In this document: in pieces, positions 9,144 through 16,468 of the stretch
Position numbering within the stretch: position 1 is the stretch's first letter
Layout of the letters: each line of letters begins with the position of its first letter
Assembly: GCA_963817375.1 (NCBI GenBank)
Contig: CAWFOB010000004.1
Span: 62,001 to 126,000 of the forward strand
Length of the DNA stretch: 64,000 bases
Origin: JACVRM01 sp963817375
GTDB lineage: Bacteria; Actinomycetota; Thermoleophilia; Gaiellales; Gaiellaceae
Direction: 5' to 3'
Made by a program: the position numbers and the translations under genes
The notes under the pieces: model-generated
The model's input: only the letters and a program-made list of their open reading frames with translations
What the model was told of the DNA's origin: nothing
The model's database searches: none

Positions 9144-11468
9144 CTATGCCCGCGGGGCCGTTTCGAGCAGCGCGCCGAAGACGTCGTCGATGAGGCCCTC
9201 GAACGAGGTGGGCAGCAGGCTGTCCGGTCCGACGAAGTCGCGCAGGTAGACGATGTAGGCGCGCCACTCGTCGATCCGCTCGGGGAACTCGGTGCCGCGG
9301 GCCTCCACCAGGGCGGCCAGCTCGTCGAGGTTCCAGGGTGCGTCGCCTCCGGCGGCCACAGGCTCCGGCTCCGGCTCGGGCTCTGGCTCCGGGGCGGCAG
9401 CGAGGGGCGCCGGCTCCTCGGCCGGCTCGGGCTCCGGCTGCGCGGCCGCGACCGGTGCCGGTGCCGGCTCGTCGACCCGCCCGCGCCGCAGCGAGACCTC
9501 GCGGTCCATCAGGTCGGACTCGCGCCGCGCGAGCACCTGCTCGCGCTCGCCGAGCTCGTCCAGCTGACGCTGGCTCTCCCGCTGCACCCGGGCGAGCGCT
9601 TCCTGCTCCAGGGACTCCCAGGTGCGATCGAGCTCTGCCTGCCGCTCATCGAGCTCGCGCTCGCGGGCTGCGGCGGCCTCCTTCAATTCGCGCTCCTGGG
9701 CGGCGAGCGCCTCGCGCAGCCGCCGTTCCTCGGCCGTCGCCTTCTCGCGCAGTCTGCGCTCCTCCGCCGCGAGCTCTTCGCGCAGTTGACGCTCCCGGCC
9801 GGCGACCTCCACCTCGAGCTGCTGGCGCCGCTCGAGTAGCTCGGTCGCCTGCGCCTGCTCCCGCTGGGCCGCCTCCCGCTCGAGCGCGCGGCGGGACTCG
9901 TCGACCTCCTTGGTCGCCTGCGCGACCTCGCCGGTCCGGGCCTCGAGGCCCTGCTCCCGCTCGGTCAGCTCCTGCTCCCGCCCGGCCAGCTCCTGCTCGC
10001 GCCCGGCCAGCGCCTGCTCCCGCTCGGCGAGCGCCTGCTCGCGCTCCTCTGACTGTGCCTTCAGCTCGCGCTCGCGCCCGGCCGCCCAGTCGTCGAGCTC
10101 CTTCGCTCGCTCGGCGCCGTCAGCCTCGAGCTTCTGCTGAAGCTCGACCAAGCCGGCATCGAGCTCCGCACGGCGCGCGGTGAACTCCTGCTCGAGCTCG
10201 GCACGGCGCTCGCCGAGCCGCGCCTCGAGCTCCTGCTGGCGCGCGGTGAGCGTCGCGTTCAGCTCCCGCTCGCGCTTGGCCAGCTCCTGCTCGCGCTCCG
10301 TCGCCGAAGCCTCGATCTCGTCCTCGCGCGCCTTGATCGCCTGCTCGCGCTCCGTCGCCGAAGCCTCGATCTCGTCCTCGCGCGCCTTGATCGCCTGCTC
10401 GCGCGCCGCCAGCGCCGCGGTCAGCTCGCGCTCCCGCTCGGCAAGCGCTTCCTCGCGTGCCGCCGACGCGGCGTCCAGCTCCTGCTGGCGCTCCGCCATC
10501 TCCGCCTCGAGCGCCTCGACGCGATCGGCGACCGCCGTCGCCGCATCCCGCTCGCGCGTCGCCAGCACCCGCTCGCGCTCCTCGAGCCGGGCGACGCGCT
10601 CGGCGAGCTGCTGCGCGGCCTCCTGGCGCCTCGTATCGAGGCGCTGGATCTCGTTTTCGCGGGCGTCCGCGGCGCGGATCCGTCCGGCGGCCGTCGTCTC
10701 GCGCTCGGTCACCGCCTCCGCTCGCCGGTCGAGCTCGGCCTCCCGCGTCGTCACCTCCGTCTCACGCTCGCGGAGGCGCTCCCCGAGCGTCGCCTCGCGC
10801 GCGGCGAGTGCCTGCTCACGCTCGTCGAGCCCGGCCACGGCGGCCTCACGCTTGGAGAGCTCCTTCTGCAACGCGGTCAACTCGCGCTCGCGCGCGGTCA
10901 CCGCTTTCTGTGCCTCGGCCAGCTTCTCACGCCCCTCGGCGACCCGCGCTTCGCGCCGAGCCAGGGCGGACTCCTGCTTCTTCGCGGCGGCGGCGAGCTC
11001 ACGCTCGTGCGCCTCGGTGCGCAGCGCGAGCGTCTGCTCCAGCTCCGCCTCGGCGGCAGCCAGCTCCTGGTCGCGGCGCGCCACCTCCTGTGCCCGCCCG
11101 GCGAGCTCGACCGACTCGCGCTTGGTTCGCGCCAGGGTCACCGAGTGCATCTGCTCGGCCTGCTCGAGCTCACGGCGTCCGCGCTCGAGCTCGGCCTGGA
11201 GGCCGTCGATCTGCTGCTCGCGCGGCGCCAGCGTCGCCTCGCGGGTATCGAGCTCACTCCGTCGCGCTGCCAGCTCGCGCTCGGCGGCCGCGATCGCCTG
11301 CTCGCGCTCCTCCAGGCTCCGCTGGCGCTCCGTCACCCGCTCGGCGGCGGCCCCGAGGTCGACCTGAAGGCGCTCGAGCGTCGCGGCGTACCGCTCCCGC
11401 TCCTGCTCGAGGAGCGTCCCGATCTCGTCGCTCAGTGTGTCTGTCTCGTCGCGCCTGCGGCTCCGCAC
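9144..11468 (-). CDS. Giant coiled-coil protein with small C-terminal domain
   Basis: 774 residues. The GTG at 11468 has a strong GGAGAAGGG site 6 nt upstream. Residues about 10-650 are almost continuous Glu/Arg/Ala/Gln heptads (EREQALAEREQ-type), predicting a very long coiled coil. A Pro/Glu/Ala linker follows (about 655-700), then a compact 65-residue end containing NLDELAALVEARG and WRAYIVYLRDFVG, perhaps a docking or membrane-proximal domain. No signal peptide or membrane segment is seen. It overlaps the methyltransferase gene upstream by 37 bp. A structural, cytoskeletal or scaffolding role is inference. An exact 54-bp tandem duplication lies inside the coil. Confidence 0.8.
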   Translation of the reverse strand: MRSRRRDETDTLSDEIGTLLEQERERYAATLERLQVDLGAAAERVTERQRSLEEREQAIAAAERELAARRSELDTREATLAPREQQIDGLQAELERGRRELEQAEQMHSVTLARTKRESVELAGRAQEVARRDQELAAAEAELEQTLALRTEAHERELAAAAKKQESALARREARVAEGREKLAEAQKAVTARERELTALQKELSKREAAVAGLDEREQALAAREATLGERLRERETEVTTREAELDRRAEAVTERETTAAGRIRAADARENEIQRLDTRRQEAAQQLAERVARLEERERVLATRERDAATAVADRVEALEAEMAERQQELDAASAAREEALAERERELTAALAAREQAIKAREDEIEASATEREQAIKAREDEIEASATEREQELAKRERELNATLTARQQELEARLGERRAELEQEFTARRAELDAGLVELQQKLEADGAERAKELDDWAAGRERELKAQSEEREQALAEREQALAGREQELAGREQELTEREQGLEARTGEVAQATKEVDESRRALEREAAQREQAQATELLERRQQLEVEVAGRERQLREELAAEERRLREKATAEERRLREALAAQERELKEAAAARERELDERQAELDRTWESLEQEALARVQRESQRQLDELGEREQVLARRESDLMDREVSLRRGRVDEPAPAPVAAAQPEPEPAEEPAPLAAAPEPEPEPEPEPVAAGGDAPWNLDELAALVEARGTEFPERIDEWRAYIVYLRDFVGPDSLLPTSFEGLIDDVFGALLETAPRA
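10287..10394. repeat. Two exact 54-bp tandem copies within coiled-coil gene
   Basis: Copies at 10287-10340 and 10341-10394 are identical and encode an 18-residue unit (KAREDEIEASATEREQAI). The identity of synonymous positions points to a recent duplication, in phase with the coiled coil to within a stutter. Confidence 0.85.
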
Positions 11469-12133
11469 GCAGTGCCCTTCTCCTGGATGTCGGCCAAGCG
11501 TGTCAACCGTAACGGACGGGGTCCGATCGCAACGAGATTCACGCCGGTATCCACAAGATCGACGGGGTACGGGAACAGCGCCCGGAACTCCCGGCGACCG
11601 AGCAGGCGAATCGACGCTGCCTCCTCCCGTCCCAGCGCGCGGAACGTCGCGCGCGCGCGCGCGCGAGGGAGCCAGTGCACCAGCGGCAGCAGGGTGTGAA
11701 CCTCGATCGGGAACCAGCGGTTCGGCGTCGAGACGAACACGTGCGTGGCGACCCGGCAGAGCTCGTGCACGAACGCGCGCTGGTCGTCGGGCCCGCCGAC
11801 GTGCTCGACGACCGCGTTCGACACCGCGATGTCGAACTCGTCGTCCACGAAGGGCAGCCGGCGCCCGTCCGCGACGACGAGGCGGACGGAGGGAAAGGCC
11901 TCACGGAAGCGAGGCAGCTCGGAGAGGCCCACGGCGGTGATCTGCCCGGGCCACGGGTAGTGCGCCTCGAAGAAGTTGTCCGAGCCGTGGCCGGCCGCGT
12001 CCCCGAACGCCGCGTCGGTGACGCCGACGTCGACGACGGACGTGTCGGCGTCCGGCCGGAGGCGCTGGAGGAAGAGCCGGAGCTTGTGGCGCCGGCTGCG
12101 CAGTGAGGCTTCGTGTGCGATGCGCCGGACCGT
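11432..12133 (-). CDS. Class I SAM-dependent methyltransferase (start uncertain)
   Basis: Motif I is VVDVGVTD, followed by a glycine-poor SAM loop. Later come LVVADGRRLPFVDDEFD and AVSNAVVEHV, typical of methyltransferase type 11 folds. The target is unknown. Conserved-looking sequence starts about residue TVRRIAHEASLRSRRHKLRL, but no ATG, GTG or TTG occurs near it in frame. The boundary given (ACG at 12133) is only where similarity-like sequence begins. An indel in the first codons or a rare start is possible. The gene overlaps the coiled-coil gene by 37 bp and is divergent from the glycosylase gene, with only about 18 bp between them. Confidence 0.6.
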   Translation of the reverse strand, partial: TVRRIAHEASLRSRRHKLRLFLQRLRPDADTSVVDVGVTDAAFGDAAGHGSDNFFEAHYPWPGQITAVGLSELPRFREAFPSVRLVVADGRRLPFVDDEFDIAVSNAVVEHVGGPDDQRAFVHELCRVATHVFVSTPNRWFPIEVHTLLPLVHWLPRARARATFRALGREEAASIRLLGRREFRALFPYPVDLVDTGVNLVAIGPRPLRLTRLADIQEKGTACGAAGATRQTH

Positions 12134-12151
12134 GCGTGGCAGCCTAGACGG

Positions 12152-13084
12152 GTGCCGCCGTCTGCCCGCCGTCGTAAGGTCCCGCCGGCCGTGGGGATCG
12201 TTGCCGAGCTCCGGCCGCGGGGCCCGTTCTCGCTCCGCCTGTCCGCGCGCGGGGCGGGCGACGCCACGCGCCGGTGGGACGGGACCCAGCTGATCGCCTG
12301 CCTTGCCGTCGGCGACGGGCACGAGCTGGTGCGCGCGTGGCAGCGCCCGGACGGCACCGTCTGCGTGGTCGCGCACGGCGAGGAAGGCGTCGAGCGCATG
12401 CGGGCGATCCTCGGGGTCGACAACGACCACTCGGAGTTCGTCCGGCGCTTCGCGCGCGACCCGATGCTGGGCCGCACGCTCGCGGAGCTCCGCGGCATGC
12501 GGCCGATCCGGGCCGGGAGCGTCTGCCAGGCAGTCCTCCGCGCGCTCGCCGGGCAGCTGATCCAGGCGCGGCGCGCGCGGGCGATCGAGCGGCGGATCAT
12601 CCGGGCGGTGTCGCCGGTGCCGGGCGACTTCGCTGCGCCGCCGACCGCCGAGGCGCTCGCCGGGCTCGCTCCGGTCACGCTCTGCCGGGACGGCCTCTCC
12701 GCACGCAAGGCGGCGACGCTCGTCCGCCTCTGCAAGTCGATCCGGCTCGAGGAGCTCGGCCGGCACGACGGCGACGCAGTGGCCGAGCGCCTGGAGCGCG
12801 AGCGCGGCTTCGGGCCCTGGTCGGTCGGCGTCGTCTTCATCGAGGGGCTCGGCCGCTTCGACCGCGGCATGGTCGGCGACCTCGGGCTCGTGAAGCTGCT
12901 CTCCGCGATGCGCGGACGCTTCGTCGAGGGCTGGGAGACCCAGGAGCTGCTCGACCCGTACGGCGAGTGGCAGGGGCTGGCCAGCCGCTACCTGCTTGCC
13001 GGCTGGGGCGCGGGGCTGCTCCCCGTCGACACGGACGAGTTCCGGCGGCTGCGTGAGGACGAGCCCCGCCTGACCGCCGCGTAG
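12152..13084 (+). CDS. AlkA-type DNA-3-methyladenine glycosylase
   Basis: Removes alkylated bases from DNA in base excision repair. The 310-residue protein has a helix-hairpin-helix segment (FGPWSVGVVFIEGLG, about residues 215-229) followed by RFDRGMVGDLGL, which supplies the conserved catalytic Asp region of the HhH-GPD superfamily. GTG at 12152 is chosen, since sequence before it belongs to the divergent start region. It lies 9 nt before proC, suggesting a small operon glycosylase-proC-pgl. The N-terminal about 100 residues fit the AlkA N-domain in length. Substrate range within HhH-GPD glycosylases cannot be fixed from sequence. Confidence 0.8.
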   Translation: MPPSARRRKVPPAVGIVAELRPRGPFSLRLSARGAGDATRRWDGTQLIACLAVGDGHELVRAWQRPDGTVCVVAHGEEGVERMRAILGVDNDHSEFVRRFARDPMLGRTLAELRGMRPIRAGSVCQAVLRALAGQLIQARRARAIERRIIRAVSPVPGDFAAPPTAEALAGLAPVTLCRDGLSARKAATLVRLCKSIRLEELGRHDGDAVAERLERERGFGPWSVGVVFIEGLGRFDRGMVGDLGLVKLLSAMRGRFVEGWETQELLDPYGEWQGLASRYLLAGWGAGLLPVDTDEFRRLREDEPRLTAA

Positions 13085-13093
13085 GATCGCTCC

Positions 13094-13915
13094 GTGGCCG
13101 ACGAGCGGCGGATCGCGATCCTCGGTGCCGGGAAGATCGGCGAGTCGCTGCTGGCCGGCCTCTTGAGGTCGGGCTGGCGGGAGCCGGCCGAGATCGTGGT
13201 CACGGGCCGGCGGCAGGACCGGGTCGACGAGCTGCGCGAACGCTACGGCGTGCACGCGACCCTCTCGAACCCGGAGGCCGTGCGGGGCGCGGGCATCGTC
13301 GTGCTCGCGGTCAAACCGCAGGACTTCGACGTGCTGCTCGGCGAGATCGGCGGGCTGCTCACGTCCGAGCAGACGGTGCTGTCGGTCGCGGCGGCGATCC
13401 CGACGGCGGCGATCGAGGCGCACCTCACGGCAGGCGTGCCGGTCGTACGCGCGATGCCGAATGCGCCGGCGACGGTGCACGAAGGCGTTGCCGGCGTCTG
13501 CCCGGGCGCACACGCCGACGACGCGCACCTCGCGCTCGCCGAGGAGGTGCTCACGCACGTCGGGTCGGTCGTGCGCGTGCCCGAGCGCTACATGGACGCC
13601 GTCACGGCGGTATCCGGCTCCGGACCGGCGTACTTCGCGCTGCTGGCGGAGGCGATGATCGAGGCCGGCATCCTGCTCGGCCTGTCCCGCGAGGTGTCCA
13701 CGCAGCTCGTCGTTCAGACCATGCTCGGCACGGCCAAGCTGCTGCGCGACGAGCACATGCATCCGGTCGAGCTGCGGGAGATGGTCACGTCGCCGGGAGG
13801 CACGACGATCCGGGCGATCCGCGAGCTCGAGCGCGCCGGCGTGCGCGCCGCCTTCCTGAACGCCATCCAGGCCGCGATGGAGCGGTCGCGCGAGCTCGCC
13901 GCCGGCGACGCGTGA
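13094..13915 (+). CDS. proC: Pyrroline-5-carboxylate reductase
   Basis: Last step of proline synthesis: reduces 1-pyrroline-5-carboxylate with NAD(P)H. The 273 residues have the usual length. A Rossmann motif ILGAGKIGESLLAG lies near residues 8-21. VVRAMPNAPATVHEG, TAVSGSGPAYF and REMVTSPGGTTIRAI are family signatures in the expected order. GTG at 13094 gives VADERRIAILGAG. The stop overlaps the pgl start by 4 bp (GTGA), indicating translational coupling. Confidence 0.93.
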   Translation: MADERRIAILGAGKIGESLLAGLLRSGWREPAEIVVTGRRQDRVDELRERYGVHATLSNPEAVRGAGIVVLAVKPQDFDVLLGEIGGLLTSEQTVLSVAAAIPTAAIEAHLTAGVPVVRAMPNAPATVHEGVAGVCPGAHADDAHLALAEEVLTHVGSVVRVPERYMDAVTAVSGSGPAYFALLAEAMIEAGILLGLSREVSTQLVVQTMLGTAKLLRDEHMHPVELREMVTSPGGTTIRAIRELERAGVRAAFLNAIQAAMERSRELAAGDA

Positions 13916-14598
13916 CGGCCGAGATCCGCATCGTCGGAGACGCGCCGGCAGCGGCCGGAGCGCTCATCGCCGAGGCGGCCCGCGCGGGCGGGGTGCTCGC
14001 CCTCTCGGGCGGGCAGACCGCCGGCGCCGCGTACCGGGCCGCTGCCGGGCTCAAGCCCGGCGCCTGGTCCGGTGTCGACATCTGGCTCGGCGACGACCGC
14101 GCCGTCCCGCCGGATGACGAGCGCTCCAACTACCGCCTGTTGCGCGAGACGCTCCTGGACACGGTCACGCCGCGGTCGGTCGAGCGCATCGAGGGCGAGC
14201 TCGGCGCGGAGGTAGCAGCCGAGCACTATGACCGGCTGGTCGACGACGTCCCGATCGCCTTCGCGCTCAACGGCATCGGCCCGGACGGCCACACCGCCTC
14301 CCTCTTCCCGCGCGCGCCGAGCCTGCGCGAGCACGAGCGCCGCGTGGTCGCCGCGGAGGCCCAGCTCGAGCCGTTCGTCCCGCGCGTGACGATGACCATC
14401 CCGGTCTTCGCGCGCGTCGAGCTGCTCGTCTACCTGGTCACGGGCGCCGACAAGGCCGCTGCCGTCATGCGGGCGTTCGGCGCCGAGCCGAGCGAGGACA
14501 CGCCGGCGAGCCTCGTCCGGGGCCGCCGCACGATCGCGGTGCTCGACGACGCTGCGGCCGCGCAGCTTCCGCGCGAGTTAGTGGCTGTCAGCCACTAA
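13912..14598 (+). CDS. pgl: 6-phosphogluconolactonase
   Basis: Hydrolyses 6-phosphogluconolactone in the oxidative pentose phosphate pathway. The 228-residue protein carries LALSGGQTAGAAY (phosphate-binding loop), IWLGDDRAVPPDDERSNYRL and LNGIGPDGHTASLFP, all diagnostic of the Pgl/SugarP_isomerase family. It starts in a GTGA overlap with proC. The stop codon lies inside a 13-bp hairpin that also holds the stop of the convergent gene. No zwf or gnd is nearby. Confidence 0.92.
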   Translation: MTAEIRIVGDAPAAAGALIAEAARAGGVLALSGGQTAGAAYRAAAGLKPGAWSGVDIWLGDDRAVPPDDERSNYRLLRETLLDTVTPRSVERIEGELGAEVAAEHYDRLVDDVPIAFALNGIGPDGHTASLFPRAPSLREHERRVVAAEAQLEPFVPRVTMTIPVFARVELLVYLVTGADKAAAVMRAFGAEPSEDTPASLVRGRRTIAVLDDAAAAQLPRELVAVSH

Positions 14599-14602
14599 CT
14601 CG
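14574..14602. terminator. Perfect 13-bp hairpin encoding both convergent stop codons
   Basis: CGAGTTAGTGGCT (14574-14586) pairs exactly with 14590-14602 around a GTC loop. The TAA of pgl (14596-14598) and the TAG of the minus-strand gene (14595-14597) both lie in the right arm, and the genes overlap by 4 bp. It is the obvious bidirectional terminator. Confidence 0.8.
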
Positions 14603-15260
14603 CCCTGGCAGCGGGCAGGAGCGCCGACTCGAGGTCGACCTCGAGATCGCGCCGCCGGGCGAGCGCCTGGAGGGCGAGCACGGTGTCGGCGACCGGGACG
14701 TCCTCGAGGTACTCGCCGCGCGTCTCGAACGACTCGAGCACGCTCTCGATCGCCTCGGTGAACCCGATCGGGTCCCCCACGGCCAGATAGGCGAGGGCGT
14801 CGCCGACGTCGGTCGGGAAGCCCTCGTGAATGCGCAACTCGTCGGCCTGCACGCGCGCCTCGTGGTCCCGGTCGAGCACGAGCAGCGCGAGCGCCGCGGC
14901 GTAGCGGCCGATCGGCGAGCCCGCCTCCGCCGTGCCCGCGTCGAGCGCCCAGCGCGCGTCCTCCGCCGCGCCGTCCGTGTCGCCGGCGATGAGGCGCGCC
15001 TTCATGGCACCGATCGGGCGCCCCCAGCTGTCGGGCGGTGCCTCCGCGAAGCTCTCCCGGTAGGCCTCGGCCGCCCGCGCGAGCCAGTCACGGGCGTCGT
15101 CGGGCTCGCCGTCCATGAGCGCCGCCAGGCCGGCCGCGTAGGCGGCGTTGCCGATCCGCGTGCGCTGCCGCTGCCGCTCCGCGGGATCGTCCGGCAGCCG
15201 GGAGCGGCCGTCCTCCCAGCGCTCCTGCGCGCGCGCTCGTATGCCCCGCCAGTCGGCCAC
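14595..15260 (-). CDS. Hypothetical Ala/Glu-rich helical protein, TPR-like
   Basis: About 221 residues from GTG at 15260 (VADWRGIRARAQERW). Repeating helical pairs such as GNAAYAAGLAALMDGEPDDARDWLARAAEAYRE are reminiscent of TPR-like solenoids. No catalytic motif, signal peptide or membrane segment is visible. It is divergent from the thiolase gene with 20 bp between starts, and its end is fused with the pgl terminator. A longer start at 15329 would overlap the thiolase gene and is disfavoured. Function unknown. Confidence 0.7.
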   Translation of the reverse strand: MADWRGIRARAQERWEDGRSRLPDDPAERQRQRTRIGNAAYAAGLAALMDGEPDDARDWLARAAEAYRESFAEAPPDSWGRPIGAMKARLIAGDTDGAAEDARWALDAGTAEAGSPIGRYAAALALLVLDRDHEARVQADELRIHEGFPTDVGDALAYLAVGDPIGFTEAIESVLESFETRGEYLEDVPVADTVLALQALARRRDLEVDLESALLPAARAS

Positions 15261-15280
15261 GCGGCGAGTATGGTCGCTCC

Positions 15281-16468
15281 GTGCGGGAGCTGCGGGAGGT
15301 CTACTTCGTCGACGGCGTGCGCACGCCATTCGGGCGCGCCGGCCCCAAGGGCGTTTTCTGGCGCACCCGCGCCGACGACATGGCCGTGAAGGCGGTGCGC
15401 GAGGTCCTGCGACGCAACCCGAACGTGCCGCCCGACCGCGTCGGCGACGTCGTGTTCGCGGCCACCGCCCAGGTCGGCGACCAGGGCCTCACGCTGGGGC
15501 GCGACGTCGGGCTGCTCGCCGGCCTCCCCGCCTCCGTGCCCGGCCTCGCCGTCGACCGCATGTGCGCCGGGGCGCTGACCGCCGTGACGATCGCCGCGGG
15601 CGAGCTCGCCTACGGCGCGGCCGACGTCGCCGTCGCGGGCGGGGTCGAGCACATGGGCCACCACCCGATGGGCGAGGAGGTCGACTTCAACCCGCGCTTC
15701 GTCGCCGAGCAGATCGTCGACAGCTCCGCCGTGTCCATGGGGGCGACAGCCGAGAACCTGCACGACCGCTTCCCGCAGCTGACGAGGGCTGACGCGGACG
15801 CGTTCGCCGTCCGCTCGCACCAGCGCCTGGCCGCCGCCTGGCAGAACGGCGTCATGCGCGACACCGTCGTGCCGATGACCGTCTTCGGGGATGAGGGCTG
15901 GCGGGTCGCCGACCGCGACGAGTTCCTGCGCCCCGACACGACGCTCGACGGGATCGCGGAGCTGCCCACGCCGTTCCGCGTCGGCGGCCGGGTCACCGCC
16001 GGCAACTCCGCGGGGCTGACCGACGGCGCCACCGCCTGCCTGCTCGCGAGCTCCATGGCCGTGGACGAGCTCGGCCTCGAGCCGCCGATGCGCCTCGTCG
16101 GCTACGCGTTCGCCGGCGTCGAGCCGGAGCTGATGGGCATCGGGCCGGTGCCGGCGACGAAGCAGGTGCTGGAGCAGGCCGGCCTCCAGATCGACGACGT
16201 CGGCCTCTTCGAGCTCAACGAGCCGTTCGCCGTCCAGGTGCTGACCTGGTGCGACGGGATGGGCGTGTCGCCCGACGACGAGCGCCTCAACCCGTACGGC
16301 GGGGCGATCGCGTGCGGGCACCCGCTCGCCGCTACCGGCGTCCGCCTCATGGCCCAGCTCGCCCACGGCTTCCGCGAGCGGCCGGACGTCCGCTACGGCC
16401 TGACCGCGCTCTGCATCGGCATGGGCATGGGCGCGGCCGTGCTGTGGGAGAGCACCGTCCGTGCCTGA
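15281..16468 (+). CDS. fadA: Thiolase (acetyl-CoA acyltransferase)
   Basis: Cleaves 3-ketoacyl-CoA with CoA in fatty-acid beta-oxidation, or makes acetoacetyl-CoA in reverse. 395 residues. The acyl-accepting Cys is C95 in VDRMCAGALTA. GGAIACGHPLAATGVR holds the conserved His, and LCIGMGMGAA near the end holds the second catalytic Cys. ELNEPFAVQ matches the NEAFA block with Pro replacing Ala. GTG at 15281. It overlaps the next gene by 8 bp; together they form a FadA/FadB-type two-gene unit. Confidence 0.9.
   Translation: MRELREVYFVDGVRTPFGRAGPKGVFWRTRADDMAVKAVREVLRRNPNVPPDRVGDVVFAATAQVGDQGLTLGRDVGLLAGLPASVPGLAVDRMCAGALTAVTIAAGELAYGAADVAVAGGVEHMGHHPMGEEVDFNPRFVAEQIVDSSAVSMGATAENLHDRFPQLTRADADAFAVRSHQRLAAAWQNGVMRDTVVPMTVFGDEGWRVADRDEFLRPDTTLDGIAELPTPFRVGGRVTAGNSAGLTDGATACLLASSMAVDELGLEPPMRLVGYAFAGVEPELMGIGPVPATKQVLEQAGLQIDDVGLFELNEPFAVQVLTWCDGMGVSPDDERLNPYGGAIACGHPLAATGVRLMAQLAHGFRERPDVRYGLTALCIGMGMGAAVLWESTVRA

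Noticed and set aside
10287..10394. Direct repeats as a possible CRISPR array
   Set aside because: Copies are adjacent with no spacers and are in frame with a coiled coil.
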